The position numbers were made by a program, and so were the translations under genes. Positions 56,395-64,000 of a stretch of 64,000 nucleotides of DNA are shown in pieces. The stretch lies in contig NC_081844.1 of the NCBI RefSeq assembly GCF_963259705.1, positions 11,951,715-12,015,714 of the forward strand, given 5' to 3'. The DNA comes from Myotis daubentonii. Its lineage: Eukaryota > Chordata > Mammalia > Chiroptera > Vespertilionidae. Within the stretch, counting starts at the first letter, position 1, and each line of letters begins with the position of its first letter. Under the pieces are notes generated by a model. That model saw only the letters and a list, made by a program, of their open reading frames with translations. It was not told the origin of the DNA and did not search any database.

Positions 56395-57005
56395 ATGTGG
56401 CCAAAGTGGCACATGAGGGAAGCAGGAAGAATATTCCCAGCAGAGAGAATGCCATAATACAAGTCTTGAAAGCAAGAAGGGGTATTTCACAGTGGTTTAA
56501 GGTGACTTTGGTGTAAATTTTAAAACAATATGTAGTTTTTTTTAATTGATTTCAGAGAGAGGAAGGGAGAGGGAGAGAGAGAGAAACATCAATGATGAGA
56601 GAAAATCATTGATTGGCTGCCTCCTGCACGCCCCCCCCCCCCCAATTGGGAAATCGAGCCCACAACCCAAGCATGTGCCCTGACTGGGAATCGAACCATG
56701 ACCTCCTGGTTCATAGGTGGTGCTCAACCATTGAGCCAAGCCAGCTGGGCTGGTGTAAAGTAAATTTGATGTAAATCCCATTTAGGAAATTAGTGAGAAG
56801 TAAGATTGGAAATGCTTACTGAAATTATATTGTAGAGATAAATTTAACAGTTATTTACTTAGCACATGACATATACCTGCCTTATGCAAGATGCTGGGGA
56901 TAAGACAATGGACAGACAGGCAGGTCCCTACTCCTACAGAGCTCACAGATCAAAAGAGAAACATCCGAGTCTCTGATGTAAATTGTCTTCACTAAGCAGT
57001 GGGAT
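56395..57005 (-). mobile_element. LINE-2 3' region split by a VES SINE
   Basis: 56400-56520 ('gagggaagcaggaagaatattcccagcagagagaatgcc') and 56840-57000 ('ttatttacttagcacatgac', 'gatgctggggataagacaatgg', 'ggtccctactcctacagagctcac') are both antisense L2 patterns. Their order suggests two copies or a rearranged one. Confidence 0.55.
56525..56750 (-). mobile_element. VES SINE with C-run
   Basis: Antisense VES; a 14-C run at about 56631-56643 in the body; head complement '...accattgagccaagccagctggg'. TGGTGTAAA repeats at about 56510 and 56751 may be the target duplication. Confidence 0.9.
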
Positions 57006-57595
57006 GTGCCTGGAGGCAGGAAATAATCCCATCAAAATGTGGGGATGTGCCTCCTAAAGTTGTCCCAGTGGTTATAGTGGAAACACTAATTATATACTAT
57101 TTTTTAAAATGTCCAGGTATGAGTTAACTAGGACCTGAAGTAGATAGTAGCAATCAGAATAAAAAGAAAGGACATATGCCCAAAATGTTGTACAAGAAAA
57201 AAAAAAGTTGAGTTTGTTGCTTACTGAAATAGAGGTCAAGGGAGGGAAGAAATGCCAGGCAACGGATGTTTCCCATCTTAGTGAGAAAGAGAGTGAGCAT
57301 GACACCTCAGTGTGAACTTTTTTATTAGGAAAACCTACTAAACAGAAGAGGGTGGAAGGAGAAAATGAGGTCAGTTTCAGAGTTGGGGTGGAGATATTTG
57401 TGAGAGAACAACAATGTAATATTACACAGGAAGCTGGAGCAGGGGAGGGCCACGCGCTGGCAGGAGGGCTTTGTTAGCAGTGTGGATGTCATCTGTGGAG
57501 TCCCACGATCTACAAGGGCCAAAAGGCAACAACAAGTAAAAGGCCAAATTCAAAACTCTTCAAGATTACTAGGTTTCCATTTTCATAGTGTATAT
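57006..57595. other. unassigned non-coding sequence
   Basis: Nothing identified. Confidence 0.4.
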
Positions 57596-57784
57596 AGTAG
57601 AAAAAAGTAGGTTCCAACAGTGGAATGCTATCTAGCTATAAAAAAAAAGGATGAAAAGATATTCACACATTGATAGGGAAGTGAGTACCAGGATGTATTA
57701 AGTTAAAAAGGCAAGGTGTAGAAGTATATACTAGTATGTTATCTTTTATGTAGGAAATGTAAGCAAATAAGGCTATATAGACAG

Positions 57785-58482
57785 TCCTATCTAATCTAAT
57801 AAAAGACAAACATGCAAATTGACCGTACCCTTGCTACACCTTAAGTGACGCCCACCAGCCAATCAGAGCGACTATATGCAAATTAACCCAACCAAATGGC
57901 AGCTGGCAGCCATGGAGCTGGAGAAAGCAGGAGGCTTGGTTGCTCCAGTGATGGAGAAAGCCAAGCTTCCTGCCTGCCGCGGCCTGCTCTGAGCTCCACT
58001 GAAGGCAACAAAGTTTCAATTATAGAAGGTAAATAAATCTCAAAATAAAAAACAAATAAAAAAAGGAGAGGCTTGGAGCTTCCATCGCCAGGGGGCTTGG
58101 CCAGCCTGAAAACGGCCCTCAGCCCCTCACCCAGACTGGCCAGGCACCCCAGTGGGGACCCCCCCACCCTAAAGGGCATGTGGCCAGCCTGAAAACAGTC
58201 ATAAGCCCCTCACCCAGGCTGGCCAGGCACCCCAGTGTGGGCCCCCCACCCTAAAGGGGGTGTGGCCAGCCTGAAAACAACCATCAGTTTCTCACCCAAG
58301 CTGGCCAAACCTCCATGGGGTGAGGGTTCCCACTGCGGAGGGGTGGGGGGGGCTTGACCAGCCTGCAAACAGCCATCAGCCCCTCACCCAGGCTGGCCAG
58401 GCACCCCAGTGGGACCCCCACCATGATCCAGGACACCCTTCAGGGCAAACCAGCCGGTCCCCACCCATGCACAAGGCCTCTA
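57785..58482 (+). mobile_element. Helitron 1 of a three-unit array, with minisatellite
   Basis: Starts TCCTATCTAATCTAATAAAAG; ends '...acaaggcctcta', lacking the final G of CTAG where the next copy begins. Interior includes an A-rich patch (58035-58070) and four 80-bp tandem units. No replicase frame. Confidence 0.85.
58085..58435 (+). repeat. about four 82-bp tandem units (minisatellite) in Helitron 1
   Basis: Each unit has GGCCAGCCTGAAAACRGYC, a CAGCCCCTCACCCAGGCTGG stretch, then GGCACCCCAGTG and a C-rich end. Starts near 58095, 58182, 58263 and 58357; the third is the most diverged. Confidence 0.85.
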
Positions 58483-58939
58483 TCCTATATAATAAAAGGG
58501 TAATATGCAAACTGACCCTAGCAGCAGAACAACTGGGAATGACTAGTCACTATGACACACACTGACCACCAGGGGGCAGACGCTCAATGCAGGAGCTGCC
58601 CTCTGGTGGTCAGTGCGCTCCCACAGGGGGAGTTCTGTTCAGCCACAAGCCAGTACAGTGGTGGTGGTGGGAGCATCTCCCGCCGCCTCAGCAGCGCTAA
58701 GGATGTCCGACTGCAGCTTAGGCCTGCTCCCCACTGGCAAGTGGACGTCCCCTGAGGGCTTCTGGACTGCCGGAGGGATGTCTGATTGCCAGCTTAGGCC
58801 CGATCTCCTGGGGAACGGGCCTAAGCCAGCAGGTGGTCATCCTCCAAGGGGTCCCAGACTGCAAGAGGGCACAGGCTGGGCTGAGGGACCCCACCCCCCA
58901 CCCCCCGAGTGCACAATTTTTTGTGTACCGGGCCTTTAG
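58483..58939 (+). mobile_element. Helitron 2 of the array
   Basis: Starts A|TCCTATATAATAAAAGGG, ends CCGGGCCTTTAG (CTAG mutated to TTAG). Contains CACTGACCACCAGGGGGCAGACGCTC and its inverted partner CCTCTGGTGGTCAGTGCGC, able to pair as a stem (58557-58618). Confidence 0.9.
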
Positions 58940-59361
58940 TCCTATATAAAAAAAGCCTAATATGCTAAGTGTCCGGTCGACTGGTCGGCCGTTCAACCAA
59001 TCAAAGCATAATATGCCAATGATATGCTAAGGCAGCTCAACTGCTCGCTATGATGTGCACTGACCACCAGGGGGCAGACACTCCAACCAGTAGGTTAGCT
59101 TGCTGCTGGGGTCTGGCTGATCAGGATTAGCCAGATGGGCTGGACACGCCCTGGATCCCTCCCACAGTCCCTCCCTGGCTGGTCAACCTCCCATGTCCCT
59201 CTCCGGCCCTGATTTTACACTGGTAGGGTCCCTCGGCCTGGCCTGTGCCCTCTTGCAATCCAGGACCCCTCGGGGGATGTCAGAGAGCTGGTTTTGGCTT
59301 GATCTCACAGGCAAGGCCAAGGGACCCCACTGGTGCACGAATTAGTGCACTGGGCCTCTAG
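58940..59361 (+). mobile_element. Helitron 3 of the array
   Basis: Starts TCCTATATAAAAAAAGCC, carries the 'ggtcgactggtcggccgttc' segment, ends with the hairpin arms GTGCAC (59333-59338 and 59345-59350) and GGGCCTCTAG|T. Confidence 0.92.
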
Positions 59362-59560
59362 TATTTGCATAACATAAAACACTGGAAGAGTAAAAATGAA
59401 ACTAATAAAATGATTACCTGTAAGGGATAAGGGGAAGTAGAGTAGATGGAGTCTAGGGGTATGACTCCTCAGTGCATACCTTATTATAGTGTTCTAATTT
59501 TTTCCAAGTAAATGTATAGGCTATTCAATTAATGGACTTGAAAAATAAGGGAGTGCAAAG

Positions 59561-59880
59561 TTCATAGCCCTGTATCTGGCACAAAGGGCTCAGGAAGTAG
59601 CTGTTTCCAGAGAGGAGTAGGAGGTATTTCTGGAGAGAATTAGCCATCTTGTGAGGCCTTAAAAGGGCAGGAAGGAGTGGAATTTACAGGTTAAGAGCAA
59701 AAGCGGGTGGGTCCTGGCCTCTTTGGTGGATATTTTTCTCAGTTCTGCCCAACACCTGTGCTCTAGCCAGGCTGGACCCTCCCCTGTCTTTGCCTGAATA
59801 GTCTAAGTATGTTTCTACTTTTGTTCATGCCACATTCCCATAAAGAGGAACATGTTTCCCAATGTTGCCTACCGACACAA
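59561..59880. other. unassigned non-coding sequence
   Basis: Nothing identified. Confidence 0.4.
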
Positions 59881-60130
59881 ATCTTCATTCATTCCTTTGT
59901 TCAGCAAATATGAAGCAGCTCCATTCATTAGACACGGTGGCTGACCCAGACCCGAATGAGGCACAGTCACTCTCCTGAGTGGGTTCACTGTCTATGAAGA
60001 TGGACAGACACTGAGATTAATAATGTAGCATGGCATTCCAGAACAGCTTCTCAGGCAGGTGACATTCACTCTAAATAGTAAAAATTAGTAAGAATGGATC
60101 AGGGATGAGATTCCCTCCAGTCACATCAGA
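59881..60130 (-). mobile_element. LINE-2 3'-end fragment
   Basis: 'ttcattcattcctttgttcagcaaatatg', then 'cacagtcactctcctgagtgggttcactgtc': complement of the L2 3' end, diverged. Confidence 0.55.
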
Positions 60131-60189
60131 AAGAACCAGAGTGAAAACACTCATTCTAACCACTCATGTCAATCATTTGTGTTACTTTC

Positions 60190-60395
60190 ATTTCTTAAAT
60201 TAATATTTTAGCCACCTATGTGCTTAGTTACCCTCTTTAATTCTTGCACATACTAGTACATTGTTATTTAATTGCCAAAAGAAGCCCTGTGAAAATAACT
60301 GGTCATTTCATCCTCATTATATTGATAGGAAGGGAGACTTGGAGAGGTAAGTAAGTGGCTTGCCCAAGGCCAAAGCTAATTCTTCTTAGGAGGCT
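60190..60395 (-). mobile_element. MIR SINE remnant
   Basis: 'gccacctatgtgcttagttacc', 'gatagg...gggagacttggagaggtaagtaagtggcttgcccaaggcc': antisense MIR. Confidence 0.7.
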
Positions 60396-60777
60396 ATGCT
60401 TAATAGGAGGAGGTTAAGTCTGTGATCTTTATGAAGAAAAATAATTATTGTTGGGAAAATTGTTATAAGGCTCTTCTTTTATTGGTTCCACCTGGTTAGA
60501 AGACCTTGAGGAACCAAGGATTTCTGGAATTTTAAGCTCATTTATTGAACATATTTATTTTTGTAGCATTTCCCCCTACACAAGTTTCACATCATGAACA
60601 AGGCCAAAGTCAAGCTCTGAAGGAAGAAGCAGATAGTGGGTCACACGTTTGAGCCATGGCCCTCCTCTCTCATTCATCTTCTCTCCATGCTCACAAATGT
60701 CTGCTCCCTCCCAATCCACTCTGGTGACCTGAGCCGGTGGCCTGCACCTGTTTCTCCCTTTACTTCCCTTAAGTGGA
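60396..60777. other. unassigned non-coding sequence
   Basis: Nothing identified. Confidence 0.4.
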
Positions 60778-60785
60778 GTCTAGAA

Positions 60786-61020
60786 CAGTTATGGCGAACC
60801 TATGACACGTGTGTCAGAGGTGACACGTGAACTCAACTTTTTGGTTGATTTTTCTTTATTAAATGGCATTTAAATATATAAAATAAATATCAAAAATATA
60901 AGTCTTTGTTTTACTATGGTTGCAAATATCAAAAAATTTCTATATGTGACACAGCAACACAGTTAAGTTAGGGTTTTTCAAAATGCTGACATGCCGAGCT
61001 CAAAAGGTTCGCCATCACTG
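60786..61020 (-). mobile_element. non-autonomous hAT element (235 bp)
   Basis: Ends CAGTTATGGCGAACC and (complement) CAGTGATGGCGAACC; perfect 8-bp target duplication GTCTAGAA at 60778-60785 and 61021-61028. Sister of 39011-39246, reversed, with nearly equal length and matching interior. Confidence 0.95.
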
Positions 61021-61028
61021 GTCTAGAA

Positions 61029-61646
61029 TGTCACTTTCCTTTCTGTGGATCCATGACCAGTTCTTTCTCCTCTTTTCCTGCACTTTCCCTCAGGCCATAT
61101 CTAACCAGGGCCAACTGCACCATCTCTCTACTGCATGTGCTCTCAATGTCCTCATTCCAGGCCTGTGGCAGCTGTATGTAATGACAGAGCAAAGGGAATC
61201 GGGCAACCCGGGATTCAATATCAGCGGTTCCACTTAGACATGACATCTCCCCACTAATTACTAGTGCCTTCTCAGCAGTGAGTTACTATCTGGATTCACA
61301 AGCATCATCTGCACAAGAGCCGGGCCCCACGGAGTTCCTATTTTTATCAGGTTTGGCATTGCACTTACATTTGGTAAAAACTGAGCCAGAAGCCACAGAA
61401 AACTTGAATTGTGCTCTTTTTTCACACCTAGGGCCACTCTATCAACTTGATAAAGAGCTTTACACCCTCTTATCTATCATACTACAAGGAAAGAGCAAAA
61501 CAAAGCCTGCTTTTAATTTAAAAACATACTCTTTAGAGTAAACATTCAGCTAGGACCAGTTGTACCCTGTGGTGTACGAGGGAAGGGTGTGGGGAAATTA
61601 TTTTGAGACAAAAACAAGGGCTGAATGAATTGCAGCCCAGTTAAAA
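61029..61646. other. unassigned non-coding sequence
   Basis: Nothing identified. Confidence 0.4.
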
Positions 61647-61657
61647 ATAGGACAGTA

Positions 61658-61832
61658 TGGCGCTGACCAGGTAGCTCAGTTGGTTAGAGCATCTCCCCAT
61701 AAACAGAAGTTGTGGGTTTGTCCCCATCAGGGCACATACAAGAATCAACTAATAAATGCATAAATAAGTGGATCAACAAATCGATGTTTCTCTCTCTCTC
61801 TCTTCTCTCTTTCTAAAATCAATCAATAAAAT
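61658..61832 (+). mobile_element. VES-type SINE, diverged
   Basis: 'ggcgctgaccaggtagctcagttggttagagc' head with tRNA-like A box, '...tgtgggtttgtccccatcagggc' B region, CT-rich end and TAAAATCAATCAATAAAAT tail. Target duplication ATAGGACAGTA at 61647-61657 and 61833-61843. Confidence 0.9.
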
Positions 61833-61984
61833 ATAGGACAGTAATAATTCTCCACAGCAGGTCATTAGATAGGAGGTGGGGAAGTAGGGGCATAGTAGAT
61901 ATTTTCTTTCTTCCTTCAGAGGAAGAAAGATGTTTAGAATGATGTGCCAGCTCATTCTCCAAACAAAGACATGGTCACAGGTGG

Positions 61985-62670
61985 CAAGGCCAAGGGTATA
62001 AAGGGTAAGAGCTTGGGCCTTAGAGCTGGGTTGTAGGAATCCAATCCACTTCTTCCATTTCCTCCTTACATGATGTCATCAGACAAGTTACTTAGTCTCT
62101 TGTGCCTGTTTCCTCATCTGTAATAGTATTTTACCGCATAGAATTTTGGTACATCTACACAGTGGAATACTGTGCTGCTGTAAAAAAGAAGGAATTCTTA
62201 CCATTTGCAACAGCATGGATGGAACTGAAGAGCATTATGCTAAGTGAAATAAGTCAGTCAGAGAAAGATAAATATCACATGATTTCACTCATTTGTGGAA
62301 TATAATGAACAATATAAACTGAGGAACAAAAATAGAACCAGAGACATAGAAGCATCAAACAGACTGTCCAACCTATGAGGGGAGGCAGAGGTGAGGGGGC
62401 AAGAGATCAACCCAAGGACTTGTACGCATGCATATGAGCATAACCAATGGACACAGACAGTAGAGGGGTGAGGGCATGTGCTGGGGGAGGGTGGGGTGCA
62501 GGGGACGGGGGAAATGGCCAGGAGAGGTCAATAGGGGGAAAAGAAGACTCATGTAATACTTTAAGCAATAAAGAATTTAAATTAAAAAATATTTTGGGAA
62601 AATTAAATGAGATAATACCCAGAAAGCATTTAGAAAGTACCAGGCACATAGTGAACAAGCAGTAAGTGTT
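61985..62670 (+). mobile_element. MIR SINE split by an L1
   Basis: Left half 61985-62133 ('gggccttagagctggg', 'acaagttacttagtctcttgtgcctgtttcctcatctgtaa') and right half 62599-62670 ('aaaattaaatgagataatacc', 'aaagtaccaggcacatagtg') are one sense MIR around the L1. Confidence 0.8.
62135..62597 (+). mobile_element. 5'-truncated bat L1
   Basis: Last 460 bp of L1: 'cacagtggaatactgtgctg', 'gcaacagcatggatggaactg', 'tatgctaagtgaaataagtcag', G-rich 3' UTR and 'aagcaataaagaatttaaattaaaa' tail. The TATTTT at both ends may be a short target duplication. Confidence 0.88.
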
Positions 62671-62679
62671 AGGTCTTGG

Positions 62680-63029
62680 TTGACCTAGAGTATTGGCTTT
62701 CCTTCTCTACAGCAAGCAATATGTCTTATCTTTAAAGTGTATTTATACCCTCCCTGTGGATGCTGACCAGTAAATAGTAATTCAATGTTAATTTGTTGTT
62801 CAGCCCATGATACTTTAGAGAACAAAACTACTATGAATAATTATGCCCAGACAACAGGCATGAACTGATACTGCTCTGGGAAAATTAGGAAGTGACTTTA
62901 AGGAAGAGACAGGCAAAAGTTAGGGTTTGATTCCTTGCCTAAAATGAGAATCCTAATCACCAGTGGCATTAGAAAAATATTTCAGAGCTATGCCCCAGAT
63001 CTTTAGAATCAACATCGGTGGAACCCAGT

Positions 63030-63122
<93 letters not shown>

Positions 63123-63484
63123 CCAAAGCTAATTTTAAAGCCTACCCAGGGTTGATGCTCCCTGATGATCTATGAAATCCAAATTTTATGGCTTCTGTCT
63201 AGATGTTAACAATAAGCAATAAGAATAAATTAAATTTCTATCAGACCGTGTAATGGCTATTATTTTTCACACATGTCATCTGAGGTGGTGTCTAATATAG
63301 CCAACCTATAAGACATCAGATATTCTTTTGATGGGACACGCAGAGGTTACTTGACTTGTTAATGGTCATTCTGAAACTCCCAACTTTTCGTTTAGAGACG
63401 TTCCACCTTATATGATCATTTTTTCATTAAGCAAACAGTGATATGTTAGAGTAATTCAGAGCATGACTCTGGCACCCCAGGCAA
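62680..63484. other. unassigned non-coding sequence
   Basis: Only the GT/GA microsatellite stands out. Confidence 0.4.
63028..63120. repeat. (GT)n(GA)n compound microsatellite
   Basis: About 50 bp GT followed directly by about 42 bp GA, essentially perfect. Confidence 0.98.
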
Positions 63485-63661
63485 ATACTAATGTGTTTGC
63501 TGTCACTATATATTAGCCTGCAATTTCTAGAATCTTGCATGAATAGAATCATACAGTATTTACTTTTTTGGCCTTTTCCCTTTCATTCATCATGATTTTG
63601 AGACTCATCTATGCTGTGTTTATTAATAATTTGTTCCCTTTTAGTAACAAATAATATGTAT
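63485..63661 (-). mobile_element. old L1 3'-UTR fragment
   Basis: 'gaatagaatcatacagtatttac', 'ttcattcatcatgattttgagactcatc' and 'aacaaataatatgta' fit antisense L1M. It is cut off by the following element. Confidence 0.6.
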
Positions 63662-64000
63662 AAGGTAAAACCTCGATATAATGGACTAATTCAGGTGAGG
63701 GGGTGTCCAGTAAAGCCAAAAGTCCATTATATAATAAAATAGGCTTCCCGAGTGCCTATGCTAAAAATTTGACAAATTTAGTTAGTTTACCTGTTTTTAC
63801 TTATATAGACACATTTGTGTAATTAAAATTATGTATGAAAAGTTTAATTTCACAGAAAAGTTTTTTATATGTATGACAGTACTTTTAAATGTATACTGAA
63901 TTGGTCTAGTAAATGCGAGCATTCACCAGTCACCAGGATTAAACAGATGCCCAAGGCTCGGGCTTAGCGCACGTGGGAACATAGGCTGCAAGTGTTACAA
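63662..64000. mobile_element. candidate DNA transposon left end (unassigned), runs off the window
   Basis: Right after TATGTA of the L1 the sequence changes to AAGGTAAAACCTCGATATAA, resembling the CAGTAAAACCTCG-type inverted ends of some pogo/Tc1-like elements, and insertion at TA would fit that superfamily. Within 80 bp the start is repeated inverted (ATAATGGACT at 63677 versus AGTCCATTAT at 63720). The region stays distinct to 64000 and keeps several CpGs near 63957-63974. The right end is outside the window, so this is a hypothesis. Confidence 0.45.

Larger units (their letters stand above)
57600..59560 (+). mobile_element. old L1 3' region split by three Helitrons
   Basis: 57600-57784 ('ttccaacagtggaatgctatctagctataaaaaaaaagg', 'gtgagtaccaggatgtattaag') and 59362-59560 ('taaaacactggaagag', 'taaaatgattacctg') read as one sense L1M 3' end once 57785-59361 is set aside. 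Confidence 0.65.

Noticed and set aside
58085..58435. CRISPR-like array because of regular repeats
   Set aside because: Units are directly adjacent with no unique spacers and lie in a Helitron of a mammalian genome; it is a minisatellite.

Overview
The window looks like nuclear DNA of a vesper bat (Vespertilionidae; Myotis-like or a close relative). The sequence itself supports this in three ways. There are many tRNA-derived SINEs of the bat VES type, with a TGGCTCAGTGG-like A box, a GGTTCGATTCC-like B box and an AATCAATAAAA tail. There are several short Helitrons with HeliBat-like ends (TCCTATATAATAAAAG... to ...GGGCCTCTAG). There are also well-preserved non-autonomous hAT elements and a mariner. 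Among mammals this recent DNA-transposon activity is, to my knowledge, characteristic of vesper bats. I found no protein-coding gene, RNA gene, CRISPR array or operon that I can support. The window reads as intergenic or intronic DNA built from layers of transposons.

Layout. 1-6 kb: LINE-2 remnants, one VES SINE, and a nearly complete mariner (3929-5201) whose transposase frame has three stops and a lost catalytic aspartate. 6-16 kb: old L1 ORF2/3' sequence on the minus strand (about 8.05-11.1 and 13.3-15.4 kb) carrying VES SINEs, a MER5A and CA repeats. 16-35 kb: a long LINE-2 (17.3-19.2 kb), scattered MIR and L2, a MER20, two bat-type hAT elements (27.9 and 31.1 kb) and several stretches of unassigned single-copy DNA. 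35.5-40.7 kb: an old plus-strand L1 with endonuclease and reverse-transcriptase remnants, split by a Helitron (38178-39339) that itself contains two hAT elements, giving a three-level nest. 41.5-49.8 kb: an old minus-strand L1 broken by a 3'-UTR retrocopy, two head-to-tail Helitrons, a half-L1 (HAL1, 44131-47369) that itself carries two SINEs, a tRNA-Cys 5'-half retrocopy and a 190-bp polypurine tract, then another Helitron, a younger 5'-inverted L1 and a Helitron with internal repeats.

51.2-51.9 kb is an L1 3' region with a SINE. 51941-54533 is a second HAL1 in the opposite orientation, with a perfect 16-bp target duplication and a SINE inside its ORF1. 56.4-57 kb is L2 with a SINE. 57.6-59.6 kb is an L1 3' region split by three consecutive Helitrons. 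60.8-61.0 kb is a hAT element, 61.7 kb a SINE, 62.0-62.7 kb a MIR split by an L1 tail. At 63.66 kb to the window end there is an unidentified, fairly CpG-rich DNA-transposon-like sequence inserted in L1.

No genes work together here. The biology is the interplay of mobile elements: L1 machinery copied VES SINEs, HAL1, an mRNA tail and a tRNA half, while cut-and-paste (mariner, hAT) and rolling-circle (Helitron) elements landed in older retrotransposons. Element boundaries backed by a target-site duplication (TSD) are firm. Family names and boundaries of old fragments rest on recalled consensus patterns and are approximate.
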